Assembly (NCBI RefSeq): GCF_000745345.1 | Contig: NZ_JQNR01000004.1 | Location: 372,001 to 436,000 of the forward strand | Direction of reading: 5' to 3' | Length of the DNA stretch: 64,000 bases | Origin: Actinacidiphila yeochonensis CN732 | Lineage (GTDB): Bacteria > Actinomycetota > Actinomycetes > Streptomycetales > Streptomycetaceae | Shown: piece after piece, positions 51,677 to 60,971 of the stretch | Position numbering within the stretch: the stretch's first letter is position 1 | Layout of the letters: each line of letters begins with the position of its first letter | Made by a program: the position numbers and the translations under genes | The notes under the pieces: generated by a model | What the model was told of the DNA's origin: nothing | What the model saw: the letters and a program-made list of their open reading frames with translations, nothing else | The model's database searches: none

Positions 51677-54097
51677 ATGGCAGGAGACAGCGGCGATCGT
51701 CGCGCGGGCGGGAGCAGGCCGGAGCGCGGCCGGCCGGACGGTGCGGTGAACCAGGCGGGAGCAGCCGCGGGCGGGTCGGGGTTCGGCCGCCTCCTGCGGG
51801 AGCTGCGGCACAGCCGCGGCCTCACGATGGAGGAGCTGGCGGAGGCGTCGGGCGTCTCCGGGCGGGCGATCGGCGACATGGAGCGCGGACGGAGCCTGCG
51901 CCCCCAACGCGGCACGGTCACCGCGCTGGCGCAGGCACTGCGCCTGGACCCGGCGGCGCACGACGAGCTGGTGGCCGCCGCCCGGGCGGCCCGTCCGGCC
52001 GTCCGGCACCCGCTGCCCGTCCCGGTCTCCCCGTGCGCGGTGCCCAGAGGAGTCCGGGACTTCGTCGGCCGGTACGCGGAACTGGCCGCCCTGCGCGCGC
52101 TGGCGCAGCGGGCCGCCGACAGCGCGCGGCACCCCTCGCGGGAAGCGGGTCCGGCCGTGCCGCCGCCGGCGGCGGTGGTCTTCGGCGCGCCCGGCAGCGG
52201 CAAGACGACCCTGGCGGTCCAACTCGCCACGGAGTTCCGGTCCTGCTTCCCGGGCGGCGCGCACTTCCTGGACATGCGGGGGCTGGAGGAGCGGCCGCTT
52301 CCCGTCGAGGAGGCGGTACGGCGCCTGCTGGCCGCCTGGGGCGTGCCCGACTCCCGGCTGGCGCGGCTGGACGGCGAGGAGCGCCTGGCGCACTACCACG
52401 GGGTCGCGGCGGGACTGCGTGCCGTCGTGGTCCTCGACAACGCCGCCAGCGAGGCGCAGATCAGGCCGCTGCTGCCGCGCGAGGGGGACCTGCTGGTGGT
52501 GGTCACCAGCCGCCGCACCCTGGCCGGGCTGGAGGCCGTGCAGCGGGTGGAACTGGGCGCGCTGACCGAGCAGGAGTCCACGTCCCTGCTGCGCGCCGTC
52601 GTCAGCGACGGGCGGGTGGACGCCGAACCCGAGGCGGCGCGCGAGGTGACGGAGCTGTGCGGACGCCTGCCGCTCGCGCTCCGGGTGGCCGCCAACTGGG
52701 CCGCCACCCGCACCAACTGGAGCCTGCGGCACCTCGCCTCCCGGCTCGCCGACGAGGACCGCAGGCTGGACGCGCTGAGCGCCGGCGACCTGCGCGTCAA
52801 CTCCGCCTTCTCGCTGTCCTACTCGCGCCTCGCCCCCGCCGCCGCCCGGATGTTCCGGCTGCTGTCGCTGGTGCCCGGAGGCGACTTCGGCATGCCGCTG
52901 GCGGCCGTCCTCGCCGACGTGTCCCCGCTCGACGCCGAGGACCTGCTGGAGGAACTCCTCGAAGCGGGCCTGCTGATGACCTCGCGCGAGGACCGCTACC
53001 GCTTCCACGACCTGCTGCGCCTGTACGCGCGCTCCCGCCACCAGGACGAGGACGGCGAGGAGTCGCCGGCCGCCTCGTCCCGGCTGCGGTCCTGGCTGCT
53101 CGCGACGGCCGTCACCGCCGGCCGCTGGTACGAGCCGGGGTACGGCGCGCCGGCTCCGGACCCGGGCCGGCTGGTGCCGCTGGACGAACGCGAGCAGGCG
53201 GCGGGCTGGCTCAGGGCCGAGAGCGACAACTGGCTGGCGGCGTTCCGGCAGGCCGCAGAACTCGGGGAGCACACCGCCGTCACGGACGTCGCGGAGGCCA
53301 TGCACTGGTTCTCCGAGAACTGGATCTCCTGGGGCAGTTGGAGCGAGGTCTACGAACGTGCCGCCCGGGCCGCCGCCGCGCTCGGGGATCCCCTGTTGGA
53401 AGCAACCCACCGCAACTACCTCGCGTGGGCGTACTGGGCCTGCGACCGCCGCCACGACGCGGCGCTCGACGCGGCCGCCGCCGCGCTCCGCCTCGCCTCG
53501 GCCGCCGGGGACGTCAACCAGCAGGCGTGGGCCCACACCTACCTCGGCTGGCTGGAGGAGGCCGTCGACGACGTGTCGGCCGCCGCCGACAGCAACCGCC
53601 GCGCCATGGAGCTGTTCGCCCGGGCCGACGACGTCGTCGGGTACCTCCAGGCCGCCAACGGCGCCGTCCTGGCGCTGGGGAAGAGCGGGCGCGTGGCCGA
53701 AGTGGCCGCCATCCACCGGGAGGTCACGGACGCCCTGGCCGATCCGGTCAACCGCGACCGTATCCCGCCCGACGTGCGGGACCTCACCGCGCTGACCGGC
53801 GCGTACCACGCGTCCTTCGCCTGCCTCAACCAGGGGCAGTGGGCGGACGCGGTCGAACTCCTGCGTCCTGTCCAGGGGCGGTGGGAGGCCCGCGGCAACT
53901 ACCGCGTGGAGGGCAAGGCCCGCCTCTACCTCGCCCACGCGCTCGCCGGCCTCGGCGAGGCCGAGGAGGCCGCGGCGGCGTACCGGGCGGTGCTCGCCGT
54001 CGACGGGCCCGTCCCGCCGGCCCTGCGGGACGAGGCGGTCGAGGGCCTTGAGGCGCTCGCCGCCAGCCGGCCGGCACCGCGCACCCGGTTCGAGTGA
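51677..54097 (+). CDS. XRE-HTH / NB-ARC / TPR transcriptional regulator
   Basis: A protein of 806 residues. An XRE-type helix-turn-helix sits at about 36-75 (GRLLRELRHSRGLTMEELAEASGVSGRAIGDMERG). A P-loop NTPase follows, with Walker A GAPGSGKTT (about 170-178), Walker B VVVLDNA, a sensor VVVTSRR and the GLPLAL-like GRLPLALRVAA. A winged-helix and then TPR-type helices fill about 480-800. The architecture matches actinobacterial STAND regulators related to the SARP/AfsR group but with an XRE rather than an OmpR-type DNA-binding domain. ATP-dependent switching is expected; the ligand and targets are unknown. The ATG at 51677 has GGAG 7 bases before it. It is divergent from LysE. Confidence 0.87.
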   Translation: MAGDSGDRRAGGSRPERGRPDGAVNQAGAAAGGSGFGRLLRELRHSRGLTMEELAEASGVSGRAIGDMERGRSLRPQRGTVTALAQALRLDPAAHDELVAAARAARPAVRHPLPVPVSPCAVPRGVRDFVGRYAELAALRALAQRAADSARHPSREAGPAVPPPAAVVFGAPGSGKTTLAVQLATEFRSCFPGGAHFLDMRGLEERPLPVEEAVRRLLAAWGVPDSRLARLDGEERLAHYHGVAAGLRAVVVLDNAASEAQIRPLLPREGDLLVVVTSRRTLAGLEAVQRVELGALTEQESTSLLRAVVSDGRVDAEPEAAREVTELCGRLPLALRVAANWAATRTNWSLRHLASRLADEDRRLDALSAGDLRVNSAFSLSYSRLAPAAARMFRLLSLVPGGDFGMPLAAVLADVSPLDAEDLLEELLEAGLLMTSREDRYRFHDLLRLYARSRHQDEDGEESPAASSRLRSWLLATAVTAGRWYEPGYGAPAPDPGRLVPLDEREQAAGWLRAESDNWLAAFRQAAELGEHTAVTDVAEAMHWFSENWISWGSWSEVYERAARAAAALGDPLLEATHRNYLAWAYWACDRRHDAALDAAAAALRLASAAGDVNQQAWAHTYLGWLEEAVDDVSAAADSNRRAMELFARADDVVGYLQAANGAVLALGKSGRVAEVAAIHREVTDALADPVNRDRIPPDVRDLTALTGAYHASFACLNQGQWADAVELLRPVQGRWEARGNYRVEGKARLYLAHALAGLGEAEEAAAAYRAVLAVDGPVPPALRDEAVEGLEALAASRPAPRTRFE

Positions 54098-54148
54098 CCG
54101 GCGGCCCCGCGGGTCGGCGGCGAGCGGACACCGGCGGGCCGGAAGGGG

Positions 54149-54185
54149 TTCGCGGTGCCGCGGCCGCCGGCCGCGGCACCGCGAA
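54149..54185. terminator. perfect 17-bp stem-loop between convergent genes
   Basis: TTCGCGGTGCCGCGGCC and its exact complement flank a 3-base loop. It lies between the regulator stop at 54097 and the esterase stop at 54192, so it serves both. Confidence 0.8.
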
Positions 54186-54191
54186 CGCGGG

Positions 54192-55163
54192 TCAGACCTG
54201 GTGCAGCGCGTCGCGCAGGGTGGCGGCGGCCAGCGTGATCGCGGCCTGGGCGCCCTGGGTCGGGCGCATCGCGTTCACCATGACGAAGTCGTGGATGACA
54301 CCGTCGACGCGCAGCGCCGCCACCGGGACACCGGCCTGGCGGAGCTTGGCGGCGTACGCCTCGCCCTCGTCGCGGAGCACGTCCGCCTCGGCGGTGATCA
54401 CCAGCGCCGGGGGGAGGTCCGCGAGCTGCTCCGTGGTGGCGCGCAGCGGCGAGGCCGTGATCTGCGCCCGCTCCTCCTCGCTGGTCGTGTACTGGTCCCA
54501 GAACCAGTACATCGCGTCGCGGCGCAGGAAGTAGCCGGTGGCGAACTGGTGGTAGGAGGCGGTGTCGAAGGCCGCGTCCGTGACCGGGTAGAACAGCACC
54601 TGCTGGAGCAGGCGGACGTCGCCGCGCTCCTTGGCCATCAGGGTGAGCGCCGCGGACATGTTGCCGCCCACGGAGTCGCCCGCCACGGCCAGCCGGCTCC
54701 CGTCGAGCTCCTTCTCCGCGCCGTGGGCGACGACCCACTGGGCCACCGCGTAGTTCTGCTCGATGGCGACGGGGTAGCGGGCCTCGGGCGAGAGCGAGTA
54801 CTCCGGGAAGACCACCGCGGCCGTCGCGCCGACGGCCAGCTCGCGCACCAGCCGGTCGTGGGTGTGCGCGTTGCCGAACACCCAGCCGGCGCCGTGGATG
54901 TAGAGGATGACGGGCAGCACACCGGTGTGGCCGGCCGGCCGGACGACGCGTGCCCGGACGCTGCCGGTCGGGCCGCCCTCGACGGTGATCCACTCCTCGT
55001 CGACCTCCGGCTTCCGGATCGCGCCGGACTGCACGTCGTCGACGGCCTTGCGGCCCTCGCTGACGCTGAGTTCGAAGAGGTAGGGCGGGTTCGCGGTGGC
55101 GTCCGCGAAGGCCCGCGCCTCGGGCTCCAGGAAGGGCTGCGCCGCCGACGGGGTCTCGCTCAT
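54192..55163 (-). CDS. alpha/beta hydrolase, HSL-type esterase
   Basis: A protein of 323 residues of the hormone-sensitive-lipase group. The oxyanion motif is YIHGAGWVFGN (variant of HGGG, about 89-99), the nucleophile elbow GDSVGG (about 163), the Asp in ITAEADVLRDEG, and the catalytic His in GVIHDFVM. Such enzymes hydrolyse short-chain acyl esters in the cytoplasm; there is no signal peptide. The substrate is unknown. The ATG at 55163 has a GGAGAAG-like sequence upstream. It appears to stand alone. Confidence 0.9.
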   Translation of the reverse strand: MSETPSAAQPFLEPEARAFADATANPPYLFELSVSEGRKAVDDVQSGAIRKPEVDEEWITVEGGPTGSVRARVVRPAGHTGVLPVILYIHGAGWVFGNAHTHDRLVRELAVGATAAVVFPEYSLSPEARYPVAIEQNYAVAQWVVAHGAEKELDGSRLAVAGDSVGGNMSAALTLMAKERGDVRLLQQVLFYPVTDAAFDTASYHQFATGYFLRRDAMYWFWDQYTTSEEERAQITASPLRATTEQLADLPPALVITAEADVLRDEGEAYAAKLRQAGVPVAALRVDGVIHDFVMVNAMRPTQGAQAAITLAAATLRDALHQV

Positions 55164-55693
55164 GGTCTTCTCCAGGGGGTGGGTTCTCGGTTCGACTCCG
55201 CCAGACTAGGAAACCGCGGGCAGGCGAGTCGCCGTGCGGCGCACAGCCTGTTGACCGCTGGAGAACTGTGCCCGCGCCGGGTGCGTGACCGGCGCCGCGG
55301 GGCTTCGGCGTAGTACGGGCCCGTCCGTGTCGGTCATGTGAGGCCGGGGAGGACGAGGGACCGGGTTCGGTCCCGGGCCGCGCGTCGCCAGGCCGGAGGC
55401 GGTGGTGCGGACGCCGGCCGGGCGGAGAGCTCCGATCGCGAGGTTCCTGACGGTGGCCGTCGCTCGGGATACGTTTCCGGTCCGCAGCCGGCGGGTGTGT
55501 CTCCCGAGCCCGATCCACCGGATTCGGGCACTGCCCGGCGGCGGTCCCGCAGGACCGGAGGTCGAGGTCGGCTGAGGACGGCGGCGGGCGAGCCGACGTG
55601 CCGGACAGGGCAGGTGACGCGCGGGCCCGTGTGTGCTGTACGGTCTGCTGCGGCATGGCGCTGGGATGCGGCACAGAGGACCGGGGGGTGGGC
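55164..55693. other. 530-bp intergenic region
   Basis: A divergent spacer between the esterase and the small membrane-anchored protein. Overlapping open frames exist on both strands, but none has a recognisable domain, a convincing start site or a protein-like composition. I call no gene and no regulatory site. Confidence 0.4.
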
Positions 55694-56347
55694 ATGCCGT
55701 CGTGGTGGCGTCGGCGGAGCATCCCGCAGCGCGTCGGGATCGCGGTGGCTGGTGTGCTGGTGTGCGTGATCGCCGGAGCGGTCTCCGGCCCCAGGGACAG
55801 CAGCGGCGGAAGGAAGGCCGCAGCGTCCCCCTCGCCGACTGCCAGCATGCGGACAGCCACCCCCGCGGGGGAGGCCGCAGCGGATACCCCCGCGTCGCTG
55901 TCCGCACCGGACGCCACATCCCTGGCGCCGGCCGCGGCACGACACCAGGCCGCCCAGATCTGCCGCTCGGCCGACGCCTACTACCAGGCTGAGTTCGACG
56001 ACGGCGTCGCCTTGATCCTCAACCCGCCTGCCCCCGGCAGCCATCCGGCGTTCTCCGCCTGGTACGAAAAGGCGGAGAACGGCGACCAGCAGCCGTGGAA
56101 GAACGCGTCCGCCAAGGTGGACGGCTATTTCGCTGCCGCCGACGAGCCGTCCTCGGTCAGGGACTGGTACGACGACAACGGCCTGCTTTCCGCCGATCTG
56201 TCAATGCTGGCCTATTTCGGGCGTGACGCGGGCAACAGCCCCCTTGACGCTGCCGCACGGCAGGAAGTCCGGGATACCGTGGCCGAGTTCCGCGAGCACT
56301 TCACGGACGCCCAGAAGGACGCTGACCGCGTCGAGGCCGGCAAGTAG
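55694..56347 (+). CDS. small membrane-anchored protein, function unknown
   Basis: A protein of 217 residues. A basic start (WWRRRS) is followed by one hydrophobic helix, VGIAVAGVLVCVIAGAVSG (about 13-31). A Ser/Thr/Ala/Pro-rich linker leads to a compact acidic C-terminal domain (about 85-217) containing CRSADAYYQAEFDDG and YDDNGLLSADLSMLAYFGRD. The topology should place that domain outside the membrane. There is no lipobox. The family is not recognised. The third-position GC in the C-terminal half is a little lower than in neighbours. ATG at 55694 with GGGGGGTG before it; in-frame starts at 55655 and 55688 are possible. Confidence 0.6.
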   Translation: MPSWWRRRSIPQRVGIAVAGVLVCVIAGAVSGPRDSSGGRKAAASPSPTASMRTATPAGEAAADTPASLSAPDATSLAPAAARHQAAQICRSADAYYQAEFDDGVALILNPPAPGSHPAFSAWYEKAENGDQQPWKNASAKVDGYFAAADEPSSVRDWYDDNGLLSADLSMLAYFGRDAGNSPLDAAARQEVRDTVAEFREHFTDAQKDADRVEAGK

Positions 56348-56845
56348 CCGGACACGTGGGCGCGGCCGACGCGGCACCTCCGGCTCGCCGTTGTCACCGA
56401 CCTGTTCCACGAACCCGCCGCGGTTTCGACCGCGGAGCTTCTTCGACGTGGCCGCCGAGCGGGTGACGCCCGGCGGTCTCCGACCAGTCGGCGGCCGCAA
56501 GCGCGACGAGCGAGGCGCCGCGCTGTCGACCGAGCTGTCCGACGTCTCAACCACGTGGCTCGGAGGCCTCGTCGGCCGTCCGCTCTGCCGCACGCGACCC
56601 GCCTCACGCACTGGTCGCGTGGGTCACCATGGTCGCGGAGCGTCGAGGACTCCGTGATCACGGACGTCCGTGCCCGCTCCGTGTCAGACCCTGCCCGACA
56701 CGACGAGGTGCCGCCATCCGGGCCTCAGCCGACTCCGCCGAAGCCCTGACCGGCGCCGGGCGCTCCCAGGAGCGGTGGGCCGGCGGACGTACTTCTTCCT
56801 GCACTTCTTCCTGGACGGGGCTCCCGCCAGGAGGTGGGATCGGAC
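56348..56845. other. 498-bp intergenic region
   Basis: Between the small membrane protein and the AraC gene. Several short open frames overlap on both strands without domain signals. Some look like Arg-rich translations of degenerate coding DNA, so this could be the remains of a lost gene, but I cannot show it. Confidence 0.35.
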
Positions 56846-57946
56846 ATGAGCGGCTCGCCGAGCCGCCGACCGACCCTGGAGGTGACGGTGGGCACTGCCC
56901 GTCCCGACGAACATCCGGAACCCGACGAGCGTCCGGCGCTCCACGGGCGTACGGAACCCGACCGACTTCCCGCACCCGACGACTTCGGGGACCGCTGGCG
57001 CGAGACGGTCTCGCGCGCCTTCGTCCCCATGAACGTCCGGCTGCTCCAGCCGCGCTCCGGGGCGGGGAGGATCACCAGCACCGGGCTCGGCCCCATGCGG
57101 GTCTGCGCCGTAGAGGCCGGCCCGCAGGTGGTCTCCCGCGACGGCCGGCAGGTGGCGCGGGCCTCGGGGCCGTCCTACCTCATCCTGACCCTCCAGGAGC
57201 AGGGGACCGCGACCAAGCAGCAGGACGGCCGGGAGACGGTCGTCCGGCCCGGCGAGTTCTCCCTCACCGACGCGTCCAGAAGCTTTCGGAAGAGGCTGGA
57301 CGGCGACTTCCGCTTCACGTCGTTCTGCATCCCCCGCGAGCTGCTGCCGGTCCGGGACGACCACCTGCGGACCCTCACCGCGACCGCCTTCCGCGGCACC
57401 GGCGGCAGCGCCGCCCTGGTCAGCAGCTTCTTCACCCGGCTCGCCCAGGAGGCACCGTCGCTCGACGCGGCCGCCGGGCGGCGCCTCTCCACCATCGCGC
57501 TGGACCTGCTGACCGTTCTCGTCGACGAGGTGCACGACCGCACCCGCGCGGACTCGACGCCACCGGAGCCGGTCGCCCTGGAGCTGGTGAAACGGTACGC
57601 CCTGAGCAACCTCCACCGCCCCGACCTGTCCGCGGCCCAGATCGCCGACGCGCACCACATGTCCGCCCGCTACGTGCACAAGCTCTTCGAGTACGAAGGG
57701 GTGAGCGTCGGAACGTGGATCCGCGCCGAGCGGCTGGAACGCTGCCGCCGGGACCTGCTCCGCCCGGCGGCGCGGGCCGCGGGCGTGGCGGCCGTCGGCC
57801 GCCGGTGGGGGTTCACCAACCCCAGCCACTTCAGCCGCGCCTTCCGCAGCACTTTCGGCATGTCCCCGAGAGCCTGGCTGGGCGCCGCCGACCCGCACAC
57901 CCCCACGCCTCCCTCCCGCACCGCCACGACGGCGAACGCGGCGTGA
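56846..57946 (+). CDS. AraC-family transcriptional regulator
   Basis: A protein of 366 residues. The N-terminal 45 residues are charged and disordered. About 50-225 is an AraC_binding_2-type (NimR/FeaR-like) effector domain (YLILTLQEQGTATKQQDGRETVVRPGEFSLTD). The C-terminal double helix-turn-helix is NLHRPDLSAAQIADAHHMSARYVHKLFEYEGVSVGTWIRAERLERCRRDL plus RRWGFTNPSHFSRAFRSTFGMSPRAWL (about 255-350). It is probably an activator; its targets are not evident because no structural gene is closely linked. ATG at 56846 with GGAGGTG upstream. Confidence 0.9.
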   Translation: MSGSPSRRPTLEVTVGTARPDEHPEPDERPALHGRTEPDRLPAPDDFGDRWRETVSRAFVPMNVRLLQPRSGAGRITSTGLGPMRVCAVEAGPQVVSRDGRQVARASGPSYLILTLQEQGTATKQQDGRETVVRPGEFSLTDASRSFRKRLDGDFRFTSFCIPRELLPVRDDHLRTLTATAFRGTGGSAALVSSFFTRLAQEAPSLDAAAGRRLSTIALDLLTVLVDEVHDRTRADSTPPEPVALELVKRYALSNLHRPDLSAAQIADAHHMSARYVHKLFEYEGVSVGTWIRAERLERCRRDLLRPAARAAGVAAVGRRWGFTNPSHFSRAFRSTFGMSPRAWLGAADPHTPTPPSRTATTANAA

Positions 57947-58115
57947 CGACGCATCCGCCGACAGCGTACGGAGGTCAGGCCGGCTCCCCGACCGCAGGAC
58001 CCGGGCACCCTGCCCCGGGGCGTCGGCGGGCCCGTGGCATCGGCAGGCCCGCGCCGACGGTGCGCGCACCGGCGCGGCGCGGCGCGGGATCTCGGCCCGC
58101 CGGGCGGCGACGGCC

Positions 58116-59048
58116 CTACGGCAGGAGGCCGGCGCGGCGGGCGGCGACCAGTGCTTCGAGCCGGGTGTGGGCCCCCAACTTCCGCATCGCCGAGCGCAGG
58201 TAGCTCTTGACCGTCTCCGGCCGCAGCCGCAGCCGTTCCGCCGCCACGGCGTTCGTCGCGCCCGAGGAGATCGCGCTGAGCACGTCCAACTCGCGCGGCG
58301 TGAGCGGCGGGGGGCCGCCGGGCGGATGGTGCCGCGCCCCCCGTCCGCGGGGAAACCGGCGAACCCGGGCCCGGCGGGCGACCCCGCCCCGGCGACACGA
58401 CCCGCCGAACCGCCCGCCGCCGCGAGCCGCGCGCACGCCGTCAGCAGCTCCTGCCGCAGCCGCGGGTCCGAGACCTGGCCCGCCAGCGACCTCAGCTCGG
58501 CGTGCGCCTCCCGGACCACCTCCCACGCCCGCGGGTCCGCCGTCGCCGGGGGCTGCGTGTACGACAGCATCCGCTGCGCCTCGTCCCGCACCAGCAGCGC
58601 CTGCTCCAGCTCGCGCGCCGCGTCCATCGCCACTGTCAGCGGCCGGTCGCCGAGGACGTACGGCTGGCGCAGCGCCCCGTACAGCACCCCGCGCACCCGC
58701 CGCCGCCACCACCGGCACCGCCAGGACCGAGCGCAGCCCCTCAGCGGCCACCGCCGCGTCGTACTCGTGGCTGATCACCCGGGAGGAGCGGTAGTCCGTC
58801 ACCGCGTACGGGCGGCCCATCGCCAGCGTCTTGCCGCCGAGGCCGTTGCCGGTGGCGATGGTCAGGCCGCGCAGCGACTCCGTCGCCGTGCCCGCCAGCT
58901 CGTTGATCCGGAACTGCCGGGCACCGTAGCCGACCGGCGGGCTGCTGCCCGCGGGCAGCAGCCCGCCGAAGGCCACCGGCAGCAGCCCCGACCTGCGCAT
59001 CCGCAGCAGCGCGGCCCGCACCTCGACCGCCTCGCCCCGTCCGTCCAT
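58116..59048 (-). CDS. GAF-domain LuxR-type response regulator (two compensating frameshifts)
   Basis: The N-terminal third, GLTIATGNGLGGKTLAMGRPYAVTDY and EGLRSVLAVPVV, is a GAF domain. The C-terminus is a LuxR helix-turn-helix (LTPRELDVLSAISSGATNAVAAERLRLRPETVKSYLRSAMRKLGAHTRLEA). The middle part is only protein-like in another frame: VRGVLYGALRQPYVLGDRPL, AMDAARELEQALLVRDEAQRML and LRSLAGQVSDPRLRQELLTAC. The frame changes near 58695 (one base too many in a GGG run) and returns at 58319-58324 (one base too few in a G6 run). Corrected, it is about 310 residues, like actinobacterial GAF-LuxR regulators. Literally translated, the middle is an Ala/Gly/Arg-rich nonsense segment. The ATG at 59048 is provisional; upstream GTG codons are in frame. 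Confidence 0.78.
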   Translation of the reverse strand: MDGRGEAVEVRAALLRMRRSGLLPVAFGGLLPAGSSPPVGYGARQFRINELAGTATESLRGLTIATGNGLGGKTLAMGRPYAVTDYRSSRVISHEYDAAVAAEGLRSVLAVPVVAAAGARGAVRGAAPAVRPRRPAADSGDGRGARAGAGAAGAGRGAADAVVHAAPGDGGPAGVGGGPGGARRAEVAGGPGLGPAAAAGAADGVRAARGGGRFGGSCRRGGVARRARVRRFPRGRGARHHPPGGPPPLTPRELDVLSAISSGATNAVAAERLRLRPETVKSYLRSAMRKLGAHTRLEALVAARRAGLLP

Positions 59049-59273
59049 CACCCGCACCACGTCCCCTCGGGGTCCCACCGGGGCCCGGCCACCGCGCGGA
59101 ACCCCCGCTCCGGGTGCGCGCGGCGCGCCCCCGAGGCAACGCCGGCGTCCCGTGAGCGGAAACCGCGCCGGGGCAGTGGACCCGGTCCCGGGCCCTCACC
59201 CCCTTCCGGGGGTGGTGAGACCCACGTCACTCACGCACGATGCTACTCAGGGCTCGGCCGATGAGGAGGAGAC

Positions 59274-60971
59274 ATGGCGGTTTCCGAGGGGACGGAGGCG
59301 TTCCGGGCCGCCCGGGACTTCCTGCTGCGGCACCGCGAGGACTACCGGGCCGCCTACGACGGCTTCGACTGGCCGCGCCCCGAGTACTTCAACTGGGCGC
59401 TCGACTGGTTCGACGTGCTCGCCGCCGATCCGGCGCGCTCCGGCCGGCGCGCCCTGTGGATCGTCGAGGAGGACGGCTCCGAGACGGCCGTCACCTTCGC
59501 GGAGCTGTCCGAACGCACCGACCGGATCGCCAACTGGCTGCGCGCGCAGGGCGTACGGGCCGGCGACCGGGTGCTGGTGATGCTCGGGAACCAGGTCGAG
59601 CAGTGGGAGAGCGCGCTGGCGCTGATGAAGCTGCGGGCCGTCCTCATCCCGGCGACGCCGCTGCTCGGGACGGCCGACCTGCGCGACCGGATCGACCGGG
59701 GCCAGGCCCGGCACGCGATCGTGCGGGCCGCGGACACCGCCAAGTTCGACGAGGTGCCCGGCGACTACACGCGCATCGCCGTCGGGCCCGGCGCCGCGGG
59801 TGGCGCCGGGCCCGGCTGGCTCGCGTACGAGGACGCCCGCACCGCCGACGCCGGCTTCACCCCCGACGGCCCCACCCGCGGCAGCGACCCGCTGATGCTG
59901 TACTTCACCTCGGGCACCACCGCCCGGCCGAAGCTGGTGGAGCACACCCATCTGTCGTACCCGGCCGGCCACCTGGCCACGATGTACTGGATCGGGCTGC
60001 GTCCCGGCGACACCCACCTCAACATCAGTTCACCCGGATGGGCCAAGCACGCCTGGTCGAGTCTGTTCGCGCCGTGGAACGCCGAAGCCACCGTCTTCGT
60101 GTACAACTACACCCGCTTCGACGCCCCCCGGCTGATGGCCGCGATGGACCGCGCCGGGGTGACCAGCTTCTGCGCGCCGCCCACCGTGTGGCGGATGCTC
60201 ATCCAGGCCGACCTGCGCGCGCTGCGCACCCCGCCGCGCGACGCGGTGGCCGCCGGCGAGCCGCTGAACCCCGAGGTGATCGAGCACGTCAGGCGGGAGT
60301 GGGGGCTGGTGGTCCGGGACGGCTTCGGACAGACCGAGACGGCCGTCCAGGTCGCCAACCCGCCCGGGCAGCAGGTGCGGGTCGGCTCGATGGGCCGTCC
60401 GCTCCCCGGCTACCGGGTCGCCCTGGTGGACCCGGCCACCGGGGAACCGGGCGACGAGGGCGAGATCTGCCTGGAGCTGTCGCCGCGCCCGGTCGGCCTG
60501 ATGACCGGCTACGCGGGCGACGCCGAACGCACCGCCGAGGCGATGGCCGGCGGCTACTACCACACCGGCGACATCGGCCGCCGGGACGCCGACGGCTACG
60601 TCACCTATGTGGGGCGGGGCGACGACGTTTTCAAGTCCTCCGACTACAAGATCTCGCCCTTCGAGCTGGAGAGCGCGCTGCTGGAGCACGCGGCCGTGGC
60701 CGAGGCGGCCGTGGTGCCCGCGCCGGACGAGGTGCGGCTGAGCGTGCCGAAGGCGTACGTGGTGCTCGCCGAGGGGTGGAAGCCCGACGCGGACACCGCC
60801 AGGGCGCTCTTCGAGCACTCGCGGGCGGTCCTCGCCCCCTACAAGCGGGTGCGGCGGCTGGAGTTCGCGGAGCTGCCCAAGACGGTGTCCGGCAAGATCC
60901 GCCGGGTCGAGCTGCGGGAGGCGACCATGCACGACGGCAGCAGGGAGTTCCACGAGGAGGACTTCCGGTGA
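59274..60971 (+). CDS. medium-chain acyl-CoA synthetase-like AMP-binding enzyme
   Basis: A protein of 565 residues of the ANL superfamily. The phosphate loop is [18 protein letters not shown] (about 210-227), and GFGQTET is near 350. The hinge [35 protein letters not shown] and the catalytic Lys in [13 protein letters not shown] complete the set. The N-terminal FNWALDWFD block is typical of the medium-chain (MACS/AcsM-like) branch, which makes acyl-CoA from medium-chain or branched acids. GAGGAGGAG precedes the ATG. Its stop overlaps the next gene's start (GTGA), so two acyl-CoA synthetases are made together. Confidence 0.9.
   Translation: MAVSEGTEAFRAARDFLLRHREDYRAAYDGFDWPRPEYFNWALDWFDVLAADPARSGRRALWIVEEDGSETAVTFAELSERTDRIANWLRAQGVRAGDRVLVMLGNQVEQWESALALMKLRAVLIPATPLLGTADLRDRIDRGQARHAIVRAADTAKFDEVPGDYTRIAVGPGAAGGAGPGWLAYEDARTADAGFTPDGPTRGSDPLMLYFTSGTTARPKLVEHTHLSYPAGHLATMYWIGLRPGDTHLNISSPGWAKHAWSSLFAPWNAEATVFVYNYTRFDAPRLMAAMDRAGVTSFCAPPTVWRMLIQADLRALRTPPRDAVAAGEPLNPEVIEHVRREWGLVVRDGFGQTETAVQVANPPGQQVRVGSMGRPLPGYRVALVDPATGEPGDEGEICLELSPRPVGLMTGYAGDAERTAEAMAGGYYHTGDIGRRDADGYVTYVGRGDDVFKSSDYKISPFELESALLEHAAVAEAAVVPAPDEVRLSVPKAYVVLAEGWKPDADTARALFEHSRAVLAPYKRVRRLEFAELPKTVSGKIRRVELREATMHDGSREFHEEDFR

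Noticed and set aside
55206..55940. Minus-strand 244-residue frame opposite the small membrane protein
   Set aside because: It overlaps the signal/anchor and linker of the plus-strand gene, has no start site and no recognisable domain.
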